Notes: a model not told the origin generated them from the sequence alone. DNA of 42,009 bases from Psychromonas sp. MB-3u-54 (GCF_002836415.1 NZ_PJBP01000127.1:1-42009), one strand, 5' to 3'; shown: positions 18,660 to 27,629, counted from the stretch's first letter. Made by a program: numbers and translations.

Positions 18660-18686
18660 AAAGCGCATCCGATGATGCGCTTTTTT
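18660..18686 (+). terminator. Intrinsic terminator after hupB
   Basis: AAAGCGCATC (18660-18669) pairs with GATGCGCTTT (18674-18683), loop CGAT, followed by a T run. Confidence 0.92.
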
Positions 18687-18830
18687 ATTTAATATCGATT
18701 CGATTAAAAAGTATCTTTTTAGGGTTTAAATTCGAAGCGCTTTAGTTGCTCATGCGGCGATTAACGGCAGAATGTTATCAATAAAGTTGCCATTAAAAAT
18801 TGGTATAAATTTTTAAGAGAAGACAAAGTT

Positions 18831-20726
18831 ATGTTAGATAAAATGCGCGAAGGCGCACAAGGTGCCACGGCTAAAATTATAATCGTTGTTATCATTTTAT
18901 CATTCGCCTTAGCCGGGGTGAGTAGTTATTTAGGCGGTAGCGGTATTTCTGTTGCTGTTAACGTAAATGGTGAAGAAATCAGTAAGGCGACCGTTGATCA
19001 AGCTTATCAAAATGAGCGCTCTCGTTTAGAGCAGCAATATGGCGAGCAGTTTGAACTGTTGGCATCAACACCTAATTTCAACCAAAAAATCAGACAGCAA
19101 GCGATGCAAACGGTCATTTCTGAGCGTCTTCTGACCCAAGCCATTAAGGACATGGGGTTGCGTATTGGTGATGAACAAGTTAAACAAGAAATTCGTAAAA
19201 TGGCAGAGTTTAAAGTTGATGGAAACTTTAATAACGAACAATACTTATCATTATTAAGAAGAGCGAGTTATACACCGGCACAATTTAGTGAAAGTGTAAA
19301 ACAGGATCTTGCACGTCGTCAGTTGCTGACTATGGTACTCGGTAGTGAATTTATCTTACCGATGGAAGTGCAGCAAGCTAACCGCTTACAAGCTCAAAAA
19401 CGAGTGGCAAGTGTGCTAACGGTTAAAGCGAGTGATTTTGCTGATAACGATTCCATCAGTGAACAGGAAATATCCACTTATTACGAGAATAACAGTCAGT
19501 TTTTTCAAACAGCTGAGCAAGTCAGTGTCGATTATGTTGTCTTAGATGGTTCATTGTTAGCTGACCGAGTAACGTTAAGCCCTGATCAGCTGGAAAAATA
19601 TTATGACATGCACGCATCTGATTATCAGCGCAGTGAAAAGCGCAAAGTTGCGCATATCTTACTGCTCGGAGACAACAGTGCAGCCGAAGAAAAAGCGCAA
19701 GCTATTTTGTCTGAACTTGAAAAGGGGGCTGATTTTGCACAGCTTGCCGCTGAAAAATCTGAGGATAGCTATTCTGCTGAAAATAATGGTGAATTGGACT
19801 GGTTTGAACGTGGTGTAATGGATCCTGCCTTTGATGATGCTGCCTTTGAGCTCACCCAAGAAGCGCCTTTGTCGAGTATTGTGAAATCACAATTTGGTTA
19901 TCACATCATCAAATTAGTTGATATTCAAGAAAGTAAAACATTACCCCTGTCTGAGGTGACAACGCAAGTTGAGAAAGCCGCCAAACAGCAAGAAATGAAT
20001 AATCTTTATTATGAACTGCATCAAAGCTTAAGTGAAGCCGCCTTTGAAAGACCTGATAATTTAGATGAAGCTGCCAGAGTGATTGACGCAGATATTCAAC
20101 ATACAGACCTATTTTCAGCTGCAGAGGCGCCCGAACTGCTTGCGAATAATGCGGTTTTGAAAATCGTATTTGACAGCGTATTTCGTGAAGACAGAATGAA
20201 TTCGGAGCTTATTGAGCTTGCTGAAAATAAAGTCATTGTTGTTCATATTAAGGATTACCAAGCGGCGGCATTACAACCACTTGCTGACGTTTCTGAGCAG
20301 ATTATAGCGCAGCTACAGGCACAGAAAGCGCATAAAAATACAGAAGAGTTTGTTAAATCGTTAATGGTTAAGTTAAATGCTCAACAGTCGATTGAAACTA
20401 TATTGACTGAGAAAAACTTGGCATTCAGTGACCCGTTAACCTTTACACGTAATGACAGTGAGCTTGATTATCGTGTGATGCAGGCGGTCTTTAAATTAGC
20501 CAAACCCGCTGCACAGCAAGCGACTTACGATTGGGTGACAACAAGCACAGATGATTATGCATTAATTGAGCTAACGTCCGTTGAAGAACTTGATCCTGAG
20601 TTGAAAAACGCTGATCAGATACAAAAACTTGAACAGAGGTTGGAACGCTTATTTTCGGAATCAACCTATCAAGCCTTATCAATGGTGTTGATGGCCAATG
20701 CAGAGATTAAATATCCGGCTGAATAA
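18831..20726 (+). CDS. ppiD: Periplasmic folding chaperone PpiD (SurA-like, PPIC domain)
   Basis: The 631-residue protein has a short cytoplasmic start (MLDKMREGAQG), one transmembrane anchor at about residues 14-36, then a periplasmic body. The first part (about 40-250) is the SurA_N-like chaperone region; a parvulin PPIC domain lies at about 265-360 (KRKVAHILL ... GDLD-like NGELDWFERG ... FGYHIIKL). PpiD binds proteins leaving the SecYEG translocon; the parvulin domain of the E. coli protein has little or no isomerase activity. Its position after hupB is the conserved gammaproteobacterial order. Length is close to E. coli PpiD (623). A strong bidirectional terminator follows. Confidence 0.95.
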   Translation: MLDKMREGAQGATAKIIIVVIILSFALAGVSSYLGGSGISVAVNVNGEEISKATVDQAYQNERSRLEQQYGEQFELLASTPNFNQKIRQQAMQTVISERLLTQAIKDMGLRIGDEQVKQEIRKMAEFKVDGNFNNEQYLSLLRRASYTPAQFSESVKQDLARRQLLTMVLGSEFILPMEVQQANRLQAQKRVASVLTVKASDFADNDSISEQEISTYYENNSQFFQTAEQVSVDYVVLDGSLLADRVTLSPDQLEKYYDMHASDYQRSEKRKVAHILLLGDNSAAEEKAQAILSELEKGADFAQLAAEKSEDSYSAENNGELDWFERGVMDPAFDDAAFELTQEAPLSSIVKSQFGYHIIKLVDIQESKTLPLSEVTTQVEKAAKQQEMNNLYYELHQSLSEAAFERPDNLDEAARVIDADIQHTDLFSAAEAPELLANNAVLKIVFDSVFREDRMNSELIELAENKVIVVHIKDYQAAALQPLADVSEQIIAQLQAQKAHKNTEEFVKSLMVKLNAQQSIETILTEKNLAFSDPLTFTRNDSELDYRVMQAVFKLAKPAAQQATYDWVTTSTDDYALIELTSVEELDPELKNADQIQKLEQRLERLFSESTYQALSMVLMANAEIKYPAE

Positions 20727-20754
20727 CTGGATTATTTGCTAAATGCTAAAGATT

Positions 20755-20784
20755 AAAAAGGCGACTAAATATAGTCGCCTTTTT
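20755..20784. terminator. Bidirectional intrinsic terminator after ppiD
   Basis: AAAAAGGCGACTA (20755-20767) pairs perfectly with TAGTCGCCTTTTT (20772-20784), loop AATA. The flanking A and T runs allow it to work on either strand. Confidence 0.93.
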
Positions 20785-20828
20785 AATGCCAGAAATAGCA
20801 GCAGATTGTAACTAATACCAAACTCATA

Positions 20829-20893
20829 GCTCGTAGGGTGCATTCTATGCACCGGAAAAACGATAATCGGTGCGTGGAGCGCACCCTACGGGC
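20829..20893. repeat. Double-hairpin inverted repeat (CGTAGGGTGC family)
   Basis: CGTAGGGTGC begins at 20832 and its inverse GCACCCTACG ends at 20890. Each arm contains its own hairpin: GGTGCAT/ATGCACC on the left and GGTGCG/CGCACC on the right. The sequence resembles a short interspersed palindrome (starting TAGGGTGC) scattered through many bacterial genomes. It lies in a gene-free stretch between ppiD and the element at 20952. Confidence 0.8.
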
Positions 20894-20951
20894 CACAATC
20901 AACGTATTGATCCCATTCATTTTTAATGTTTATATATGCACTTTACCAATA

Positions 20952-21065
20952 ATACCAAACGCATTATAACGTGATCCTATTTACTGTTAAAATTTATCCT
21001 AACGGCTTTGTGAGCGTCAATTTTTCCTTTGAAGCCAGTGATCATAAACTGAATGCTTTTGGTAT
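20952..21065. mobile_element. MITE-like element, ATACCAAA terminal repeats, copy A (114 bp)
   Basis: The left end ATACCAAACGCATTATAACG..TGATC and the right end TGATCA..GAATGCTTTTGGTAT are imperfect inverted repeats of about 27 bp. The left half, with TTAAAAT, CCTAACGGC and TTGTGAG, matches the reverse complement of the right half of copy B at 21819-22050, so both belong to one family and are in opposite orientation. It has no coding capacity. A target-site duplication could not be assigned. Confidence 0.75.
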
Positions 21066-21117
21066 AAACCGGGTGAAGTTGGAATAACAGCGGAGCTTTT
21101 TAAAAAAGGAGCTTAAA

Positions 21118-21149
21118 AAAAAGGGAACTTATTATAAAGCTCCCTTTTT
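21118..21149 (-). terminator. Intrinsic terminator of efpL
   Basis: AAAAAGGGA (21118-21126) pairs with TCCCTTTTT (21141-21149); inside it CTT/AAG pairs across one mismatch, loop ATTATA. On the minus strand it ends in a T run just after the efpL stop. Confidence 0.8.
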
Positions 21150-21178
21150 AATCAATTTAATTTCTATTATTTCAATGG

Positions 21179-21751
21179 TTATTTATCAGCACGGCCCATA
21201 AATTTATGTTCAGCCGTGTTCACTTTGATTTTATCGCCCGTAGAGATATGCTCAGGAACTTGCACTGTCAGACCGGTTGAGAGTACTGCGGGTTTGGTAC
21301 GGGCTGTGGCGGAGCCACCCTTAATAGAGGGCGATGTTTCTGCTATTTCCAGTTCAACACTGGAAGGCAGTTCCAGCGCGACGGGCGCGCCGTCAACTAA
21401 AACCACCTGAATACCTTGGGTATCTTCATTAATCAACAGTATTTCGTCTGCGATGCTGTCTTTATCGAGGTTGTAGGGTGTGTAATCTTCGTTATCCATA
21501 AACACATACTGTTCACCATCAATATAAGAAAACATCACATTACGGCGGATTAAATCAGCTAACGGCAACATCTCGTTATCTTTGAATGTTTGATCAATTT
21601 TTGAGCCGGAAACAACGTCGTACATACGCATCCGGTATAAACTACCGCCGGCACGTCCCTGCGGCACAGAGCGTTCAATATCTCTAATAATATAAACATT
21701 GTTGTTGTATTCAACTGCGGTATTTTTTTTAATGTCGCTTGCCTTTGGCAT
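21179..21751 (-). CDS. efpL: Elongation factor P-like protein EfpL (YeiP)
   Basis: The 190-residue protein aligns with E. coli YeiP/EfpL from MPKASDIKK to the C-terminal HKFMGRAD, with the [17 protein letters not shown] motif and [18 protein letters not shown] in OB domain III. EF-P paralogues bind between the P and E sites and relieve stalling at polyproline and related motifs. The tip loop ([13 protein letters not shown]) carries Arg33 and no modifiable lysine, which marks the EfpL subfamily rather than EF-P proper. On the minus strand AAGGA precedes the ATG. The gene is bracketed by two copies of one inverted-repeat element and has its own terminator, so it is probably monocistronic. Confidence 0.94.
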   Translation of the reverse strand: MPKASDIKKNTAVEYNNNVYIIRDIERSVPQGRAGGSLYRMRMYDVVSGSKIDQTFKDNEMLPLADLIRRNVMFSYIDGEQYVFMDNEDYTPYNLDKDSIADEILLINEDTQGIQVVLVDGAPVALELPSSVELEIAETSPSIKGGSATARTKPAVLSTGLTVQVPEHISTGDKIKVNTAEHKFMGRADK

Positions 21752-21818
21752 GGGTTAATCCTTATTAATAATGATTGTTGTTTGTTAAGTTTGATTAAAT
21801 CTAAAATAGTTATTCTTT

Positions 21819-22050
21819 ATACCAAAGGAATTAATGAAGTGATCAAGTATTGCACAGGAAAAATTAACACTAACAAGGCGTGAGTTGCATTCGATCGTTG
21901 TTCTCCTTCACAAAATTGTATGGAACAATTTTGAACAGCTTTAGCTGACCACAAAGTGTTGAAGAACAGGATGTTCTGAATAAAACTCACAACGCTGTTA
22001 GAGTAGATTTTAACCAGCAAGACTGATCACCTTTTTAGTTCTTTTGGTAT
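21819..22050. mobile_element. MITE-like element, ATACCAAA terminal repeats, copy B (232 bp)
   Basis: The ends ATACCAAAGGAATTAATGAAG..TGATCA and TGATCA..AGTTCTTTTGGTAT are inverted repeats. The similarity continues inward (TTGC, CTAACA, GGCG/GTTG, TGAGTT, ATTC), so most of the element could fold on itself. A separate perfect hairpin CAAAATTGT/ACAATTTTG is at 21911-21933. It lies between tusE and efpL. A 67-codon ORF inside is a by-product with no family resemblance. Confidence 0.78.
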
Positions 22051-22059
22051 TACTACCCA

Positions 22060-22386
22060 TTAAATGCAGCGGGCGGGTTTTGGCAATCCGGCGATTTTAG
22101 TCGCTTGTTTAGCCGGTCCCTTAGGGAAAAGACGGTATAAATAACGACTGCTTATCTTCTCTTTTCCGTATTCTTTTTCCATCGCTTTAACGAGAGTGCG
22201 CATCGCTGGTGAGGTATTATACTCGAGATAAAAATCACGCACAAAAAAAACGACTTGCCAGTGCTGATCAGTCATATTCAGTGATTCTGACTGGGCAATA
22301 AAAGCCGCTAGTTCCTGAGTCCATAAGCTTGTATTCAGTAAGTAACCCTGCGCATCTGTTGGGTATTCTTGCCCGTTAAATAACAA
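22060..22386 (-). CDS. tusE: TusE sulfurtransferase (DsrC family), tRNA 2-thiolation
   Basis: The 108-residue product is a DsrC/TusE protein: [13 protein letters not shown], a central [19 protein letters not shown] block, and the C-terminal [22 protein letters not shown] with the conserved penultimate Cys107. In E. coli TusE takes a persulfide from TusBCD and passes it with MnmA to the wobble uridine of Lys, Glu and Gln tRNAs. The single C-terminal cysteine pattern fits TusE rather than dissimilatory DsrC, which has two. It follows the YccS-like gene by about 100 bases on the minus strand. Confidence 0.93.
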   Translation of the reverse strand: MLFNGQEYPTDAQGYLLNTSLWTQELAAFIAQSESLNMTDQHWQVVFFVRDFYLEYNTSPAMRTLVKAMEKEYGKEKISSRYLYRLFPKGPAKQATKIAGLPKPARCI

Positions 22387-22487
22387 AATATTTATCCTTT
22401 TTCTCTTGCAAATATCCTATAAAATGGAGTTTACCTGTTGTAAAAGCCCTTGTATATCATCTGTGCTCAAACATAATTCGAATAGTG

Positions 22488-24686
22488 TTAGCCTTTCTTT
22501 TTACCGTCAAAATTAATCTGCTGCAGAATCAACTGAATGTCTATTGCGGTAAATGCAATTAAACGTAATTGCTCAATAATTAATAACGTTTCGCCGGAAA
22601 AAGGGGTCTCAAAATTTTCCAGTTCTTCAATCGTTTTAACAATTTGTTTGGTATCAATCTCTTGAGGACGGCAAGCTAAAAAAAGTTGTTTGCTGGTACG
22701 CTTGACTAAGTTTTGTATTTTAATGTTTTTTTCAAAATCACTGATCTTATGGCGGTGAGAAGCCAGTGCCGCGATATAAGAGACCAAGGCATCACAACGA
22801 TTGACCAGAGCATAAACTTCCTGATTTAATTGTTGTTTTGAGTGAGGTTCAAACAACATACTTTGCCAGGCACTGGCCAATAGCGCATCACTTTGAAAAG
22901 TGTTAAAACGTGTGATCCGGTAATTTAAGTTTTCACTTCGACCATGCTGGTACTGATCCGTTACCTGTTTGAAGTAACGGCTACTTAAGGTTAAAAGTTG
23001 GTTAACGAGTATTGGAAAGCGTTGGAACTGCCAATCGGGGAAAATAAAACTGGTTGCCAGTACGCTCAATAAACAACCTAGCAGGGTCTCGCCGATGCGA
23101 TAGGGTAAAACTTCCATTCCCGTGCCGTTTAATAAATTGAATATAAACATCACAAAGAGGGTCATAAACACGATCGATAAACCATAGTTAGTACGTACAT
23201 AGGTAAAAAAGAAAAAAGCCATTAATACCAGTAAGACAGCCTGCGGGATTGTTCCTTCAACTAACATTAGGATTGGATAACCTAACAGGACGCCAAATAG
23301 GGTGCCTATACTGCGCAATACCAATCGCTTCCGTGTTTCACTGAAACTGGGTTGGCAAACAAAGACAACCGTCAGTAAAATCCAGAAACCGTGGTTAAGT
23401 TGCAAACTGTTCTGCAGAAAAAACGCGACTAATAAAGCGATACTGATTCTCAGCGCATGTTTAAAAGTAGGGTTGGTTGCCGTCATTGCTGCCAGCAGTT
23501 GTTTGTAAGCTGGCTGTGTCGGCGGAGATTCGGCTTCGATAGGCACTATTGTCATTTCATTCTGTCCGGTTTGCTGCGTTTGTAACAATAAGGTATTTAT
23601 GCCATCTAAATTTTCATAAATACCCTTCAGCCCCTGCAGCGCTTTTTTATTATCAATAATCGCCGGGTTTTGCTTAAGCAGGCATAATTGATCGGCCAGC
23701 GCTTTAAGGGTCCATTTTAAGCGGCGACTGTGCAGATAGTTTTTTTTATCGGAGATAGCCATGCCAATTTTATAATACTCCTCACCTAATTGTAATAAAA
23801 GCTGATGGTAACCTTCTAATATTTGACTTTCCCGAAAGCTTTTTTCCAATTGGCTGTATAAATACTGGCTTGCGCTAATACGTTCATGGATTTGTTCTGC
23901 AATAAAATAGTTATAATTAAGTTTATCAAGCTCCGGTTGCTGCCGGTTGAACTGAAAACGAGATTGAATAATTCGTTTGCATTGATCAAAGCGAGCCATA
24001 ATGGCAATGTTGCGAATCGCTAATTGTTGACGTACGGCAAATATTCCGGCTTTACTGGTGCCCTCTTTTTCGTTAAATAAAGCAGATTTTTGCTTTTGAT
24101 AACGGCTTAATGCGAAGAACAATTGTGCCAGTTGCTCCCTTAACGAGCGATAAGGGCTATAAAAATTCCAGAACAGAGAAAACAGGCCGTACCATAATGC
24201 ACCCAGACTTAATAGAATGGGTTGCTCATACCAGCTGATCTCGGCCTGATAGCCTATCATGGTATAAATGGCAATTAAAATAGCACCAAATCCAATCCTA
24301 TTATAATGGTTGCCTAATACGGCAAGCATCATAAAAGCAAAACTTGAGGTAAATAAACCCAGAGCAAAAGCAATCGGATAGGGCATTAATAACTCAACGC
24401 AGGACGATGCAAAAAGGAAGCATAATGCGATGGTAAAAACAAATTTACGCTTGTTTTTACTGTTATCATCGGTTTCAACCACGCCGCTGGCCATCACCCC
24501 TAAACACAGGGAAACTGAAATATGGAGAATGTCCTGTGTAAAAAAAGGAACTGAATCTAACATAAGCACCGGAATAAATGCCATCGACATGGCAATTAAT
24601 ACGCGTAAACCGGCATGCACATTTGAATCTGAAATTAGCTTACGCAATAAGCCGTTAAAACTGAATATTGAATTTGACGGTTGCAT
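22488..24686 (-). CDS. yccS: YccS/YhfK-type FUSC family inner-membrane protein
   Basis: The 732-residue protein is close to E. coli YccS (717). It has two blocks of transmembrane helices, at about residues 25-170 and about 400-540, each followed by a large soluble region, the layout of the FUSC (fusaric-acid-resistance-like) family. Typical pieces are FKHALRISIALLVAFFLQNSLQLNHGFWILLTVVFVCQPSFSETRKR in the second block, given here only as landmarks around residues 410-456, and RIGETLLGCLLS. The substrate is unknown; the family is presumed to export small aromatic or other compounds. tusE follows on the same strand. A run of eight G (C on the coding strand) lies about 31 bases upstream of the start. 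Confidence 0.88.
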   Translation of the reverse strand: MQPSNSIFSFNGLLRKLISDSNVHAGLRVLIAMSMAFIPVLMLDSVPFFTQDILHISVSLCLGVMASGVVETDDNSKNKRKFVFTIALCFLFASSCVELLMPYPIAFALGLFTSSFAFMMLAVLGNHYNRIGFGAILIAIYTMIGYQAEISWYEQPILLSLGALWYGLFSLFWNFYSPYRSLREQLAQLFFALSRYQKQKSALFNEKEGTSKAGIFAVRQQLAIRNIAIMARFDQCKRIIQSRFQFNRQQPELDKLNYNYFIAEQIHERISASQYLYSQLEKSFRESQILEGYHQLLLQLGEEYYKIGMAISDKKNYLHSRRLKWTLKALADQLCLLKQNPAIIDNKKALQGLKGIYENLDGINTLLLQTQQTGQNEMTIVPIEAESPPTQPAYKQLLAAMTATNPTFKHALRISIALLVAFFLQNSLQLNHGFWILLTVVFVCQPSFSETRKRLVLRSIGTLFGVLLGYPILMLVEGTIPQAVLLVLMAFFFFTYVRTNYGLSIVFMTLFVMFIFNLLNGTGMEVLPYRIGETLLGCLLSVLATSFIFPDWQFQRFPILVNQLLTLSSRYFKQVTDQYQHGRSENLNYRITRFNTFQSDALLASAWQSMLFEPHSKQQLNQEVYALVNRCDALVSYIAALASHRHKISDFEKNIKIQNLVKRTSKQLFLACRPQEIDTKQIVKTIEELENFETPFSGETLLIIEQLRLIAFTAIDIQLILQQINFDGKKKG

Positions 24687-24796
24687 AGATCTCTATCTGA
24701 TAAATAAAGCGACTAAGGGGGGGGTGAGCCAAGGATCCTACCGATAAGATTCGAAATAGAAAGGATATTATCTGAAATAAAAACAATAACCCCCAA

Positions 24797-24845
24797 TTAC
24801 TTGAAGAGACAGGCATCAGCATCTTCAAATAGTTTGGCTATATAG
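24797..24845. repeat. Fragment of the TTGAAGATGC terminal-repeat family
   Basis: CTTGAAGAGACAGGCATCAG followed by GCATCTTCAAATAGTTTGGCTATA resembles positions about 41906-41935 (TTGCATCTTCAAATAATTTGGTTAT) in the element at the end of the window. It lies in the yccS-folD divergent intergenic region and looks like a single end or remnant. Confidence 0.5.
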
Positions 24846-24931
24846 TGAAACTGGTCAGGATTTATGTGACATCATTCGATTGTTTTGCGACAATACGCGC
24901 ATATTAAACATTATAAATAGAGAATTGTTCA

Positions 24932-25789
24932 ATGACTGCACAAATCATAGATGGTAAGGCAATTGCAACCACGATCACAGAGCGAGTAGCAAAGGGCGTT
25001 AAACTTCGAATAGCCGAAGGATTACGTGCGCCGGGGCTGGCCGTTATTTTGGTAGGAGGTGACCCTGCATCGCAAATATATGTCGCCAGCAAACGCCGTA
25101 CCTGTGAAGCTGTGGGCATTAACTCCAAGGCTTTTGATCTTCCTGAAACAACCACTCAGGATGAATTATTAGCCTTAGTAGATAAGCTTAATGATGATCC
25201 CTGCATTGATGGAATACTAGTGCAGTTTCCATTGCCCGAGGGGCTTGATCAAACCTTAGTCATTGAACGTATTAAACCCGACAAAGATGTTGATGGTTTT
25301 CATCCCTATAATGTCGGGCGGTTAGCTCAGCGTATACCATTGCTGCGCTCCTGCACACCCCGCGGTATTATCAGTATGCTCGACTATATCGGCACTGAGC
25401 TGCACGGTAAACACGCGGTGGTAGTCGGTGCATCTAACATTGTAGGGCGGCCGATGACTCTGGAACTATTATTAGCCGGTTGTACAACCACCACTTGCCA
25501 TCGTTTTACCTCGGATTTGGAACATCATGTCAAACAGGCGGATATTCTGGTCGTGGCACGGGGTAAAGCTAATTTTATTCCGGGAGAGTGGATTAAAGAG
25601 GGGGCTATTGTCTTTGATGTTGGCATCAACCGTCTGGAAAATGGCAGTCTTGCTGGTGATGTTGACTTTGCTGTCGCGAAAGAACGTGCCGCATGGATTT
25701 CTCCGGTACCTGGCGGAGTCGGACCAATGACGGTTGCAACCCTGATTGAAAATACGCTGTTTGCCTGTAATGAATTTCACAGCAAATAA
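24932..25789 (+). CDS. folD: FolD, methylene-THF dehydrogenase / methenyl-THF cyclohydrolase
   Basis: The 285-residue bifunctional enzyme interconverts 5,10-methylene-THF and 10-formyl-THF with NADP. Active-site residues sit at the E. coli positions: Tyr50 and Lys54 in [14 protein letters not shown], Gln98 in [10 protein letters not shown], and Asp121 in [15 protein letters not shown]. The nucleotide-binding segment [13 protein letters not shown] and the C-terminal [15 protein letters not shown] are canonical. It supplies one-carbon units for purines, fMet and thymidylate. It is transcribed away from yccS; a 60-bp inverted-repeat element lies 25 bases after its stop. Confidence 0.97.
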   Translation: MTAQIIDGKAIATTITERVAKGVKLRIAEGLRAPGLAVILVGGDPASQIYVASKRRTCEAVGINSKAFDLPETTTQDELLALVDKLNDDPCIDGILVQFPLPEGLDQTLVIERIKPDKDVDGFHPYNVGRLAQRIPLLRSCTPRGIISMLDYIGTELHGKHAVVVGASNIVGRPMTLELLLAGCTTTTCHRFTSDLEHHVKQADILVVARGKANFIPGEWIKEGAIVFDVGINRLENGSLAGDVDFAVAKERAAWISPVPGGVGPMTVATLIENTLFACNEFHSK

Positions 25790-25814
25790 AAAATGAAAAT
25801 TTGCTAACGAGTGT

Positions 25815-25874
25815 TATACCCATGTTACTTCAATATGCCTTGCTGACTTTGCATCTTGAAGTATCATGGGTATA
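25815..25874. mobile_element. 60-bp minimal inverted-repeat element (TATACCCATG...)
   Basis: The left end TATACCCATGTTACTTCAAT and the right end, which reads inward as TATACCCATGATACTTCAAG, are inverted repeats of 24 bp with few mismatches, separated by 12 bases including TTGCTGACT. The right half is identical to the last about 35 bases of the 400-bp element at 41609-42008, so this looks like an internally deleted or minimal copy. Confidence 0.78.
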
Positions 25875-26473
25875 TACCAAAACATTACTGACATCGTTAG
25901 CAACTGCGCAGATAATCCATTATTAACCGTCATCACTATTACCCTGCCGATTAAAAACTTACTTTTTTTAAGCTTAATACTCACCTCTGGTCAATCACGG
26001 TTTTCTTGTGTTTATTAGTTTTTATATTATGAAGTATTTATCTTTAAGAAAAGCAATAAAGCGCAGTGATTGTCGCTTTTATCGCCTCAATAAAGTGCGC
26101 TGCACTTTATCTTGAAGTGTGATGTAGATCGATTTTCTGGTATTGTTCATCAGCAGCGTTATAAACATAAAGGCTGATAAATCGGCAGTGGCTGAGATCG
26201 AAATTGATCGTTAATATTTTTTTTGAAACTTTATTACCTATTGATTTAATTGGTTTAATTCGTGATTCCGAGGGGGGCTTGTTTTTTATATAAAGATAAG
26301 AAAGTGAAGATTACAGTGTGTTACATAAATTGCAAAAAGTTCAATTCATTATTGCAAAATTTTTAAAGCTTGCTAATGTTATAGCGTGCAGTGCAGATAT
26401 GCTGTTAAATAAAATTTTTATTGTATATATATGCGTTTAATAATAAAAACCTAACTAAAATAAGGAAATAAAA
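25875..26473. other. 600-bp gene-free region upstream of the porin
   Basis: No ORF of note. It contains a perfect hairpin ATAAAGTGC/GCACTTTAT (26090-26110, loop GCT) and an AT-rich final 200 bases. A tentative promoter is TTGCAA (26352-26357) and TAATGT (26374-26379), spacer 16. AAGGAAAT just before 26474 is the porin ribosome-binding site. A long leader is typical of regulated porin genes, but no operator could be assigned by eye. Confidence 0.4.
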
Positions 26474-27439
26474 ATGAAAAAAGCAATTTTACCAGCAATG
26501 ATCGCTGCCCTACTGGCCACTTCTGCGCAAGCTGCCACTGTCTATGATGCAGACGGCACAACAGCAGACGTTTACGGTCGTATGCAGTTCAACATTACTG
26601 ACGACGGCACTGGCGCAACAGACGGCGTAGGCTCTGCGCGTCTGGGCTTTAAAGCAGCATCGCCTATTAATTCTCATGTTAATGCAATCGCTAAAGGTGA
26701 ATGGCAGATTGCGTCTGAAACATCTAATAATGACACATTTAAGGTGCGTGAGCTGTATGCCGGTTTTGATGGTGAAATGGGGTCGCTGGTTTTCGGCCAA
26801 ACATTTACTGCATTCTACCAAACTGCTGGTGTGACCGATTACTTTAACAGTAATGGTTTTAAAGCAATATATAACAACATTGACCCTTACCGTCAAGAAG
26901 GGCAAGCTGTCTACTCAGGTGAATTTTCCGGTGTTTCTGTTGGCGCTTCAACTCAGTTCCAAAAAGTGGGTTACACAGAAGATGATGATGGAAATTCAAC
27001 AAGCGACCTTGATAATGGTTATGCTCTAAGCTTAGGTTATGACATCGCCGATGTTACGGTTAGCGCTGGTTACCTGTTAGAGCAGTTTGATACTCTCGAA
27101 GACAAGAAAAACTATGCGCTTTCAGCGACCTATGCAATGAATGATCTCTACCTTGCAGCTGTTTATGCTATGTCTGAACAAGAGGTTGTTGGCGACGATG
27201 ATAATGACTTCACAGCTTATGATTTGCTTGCCAGTTACGCCCTGGCTAATGATGTTCAACTTCTCGCCGGTTATGGTTTCGAAGAAAATACCGTCACAAA
27301 CGAAGATACTGTTGATGAAGTGACTTTATCCGCGCAATATTTGTTCAATAACCAGCTAAAAACATGGATTGAATACAAAGCAGATATGATAACTGATGCA
27401 GATGACGCTGTAACAGTTGCATTACAATACAACTTCTAA
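26474..27439 (+). CDS. Outer-membrane porin, Gram-negative porin (OmpU/OmpC-like) family
   Basis: The 321-residue precursor has a clear signal peptide: MKK, a hydrophobic core and SAQA before a predicted cut after residue 20. The mature part alternates polar and non-polar residues as in beta strands, opens with VYDADGTTADVYGRMQFNIT and VGSARLGFKA, and contains LYAGFDGEMGSLVFGQTFT, all typical of trimeric general porins. It ends in the outer-membrane-targeting phenylalanine (VALQYNF), the beta-signal read by BamA. The mature chain is acidic with DDD clusters, common in marine bacteria. The length is that of 16-strand porins of the OmpU type. A strong terminator follows. Which solutes it passes cannot be told. 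Confidence 0.93.
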   Translation: MKKAILPAMIAALLATSAQAATVYDADGTTADVYGRMQFNITDDGTGATDGVGSARLGFKAASPINSHVNAIAKGEWQIASETSNNDTFKVRELYAGFDGEMGSLVFGQTFTAFYQTAGVTDYFNSNGFKAIYNNIDPYRQEGQAVYSGEFSGVSVGASTQFQKVGYTEDDDGNSTSDLDNGYALSLGYDIADVTVSAGYLLEQFDTLEDKKNYALSATYAMNDLYLAAVYAMSEQEVVGDDDNDFTAYDLLASYALANDVQLLAGYGFEENTVTNEDTVDEVTLSAQYLFNNQLKTWIEYKADMITDADDAVTVALQYNF

Positions 27440-27482
27440 GCGGCATTAACTTAAACTTAAGTTAATAGTTGTTAATAGTTAT

Positions 27483-27509
27483 AAATCCGATCTTTTGATC
27501 GGATTTTTT
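27483..27509 (+). terminator. Intrinsic terminator after the porin gene
   Basis: AAATCCGATC (27483-27492) pairs with GATCGGATTT (27497-27506), loop TTTT, with further T. Confidence 0.92.
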
Positions 27510-27573
27510 ATGCTTGAAGGTTTTTTATGTATAAAGATAAGAACAATCAGCTGATATAAGTCATTGCCATAGA

Positions 27574-27608
27574 AACTAAAATGGCGACTGTGGGGCGCCA
27601 TTTTAGTT
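27574..27608 (-). terminator. Hairpin between porin and alaA, probable alaA terminator
   Basis: AACTAAAATGGCG (27574-27586) and CGCCATTTTAGTT (27596-27608) are a perfect 13-bp inverted repeat with a 9-base loop. It lies just after the alaA stop on the minus strand; the T-rich part is inside the stem. Confidence 0.65.
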
Positions 27609-27629
27609 CCTATTCACCCGTATTCAGTT

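Noticed and set aside
21817-22020. A 67-codon minus-strand ORF between efpL and tusE
   Set aside because: It lies within the inverted-repeat element copy B and has no recognisable motif; its existence follows from the element's composition.
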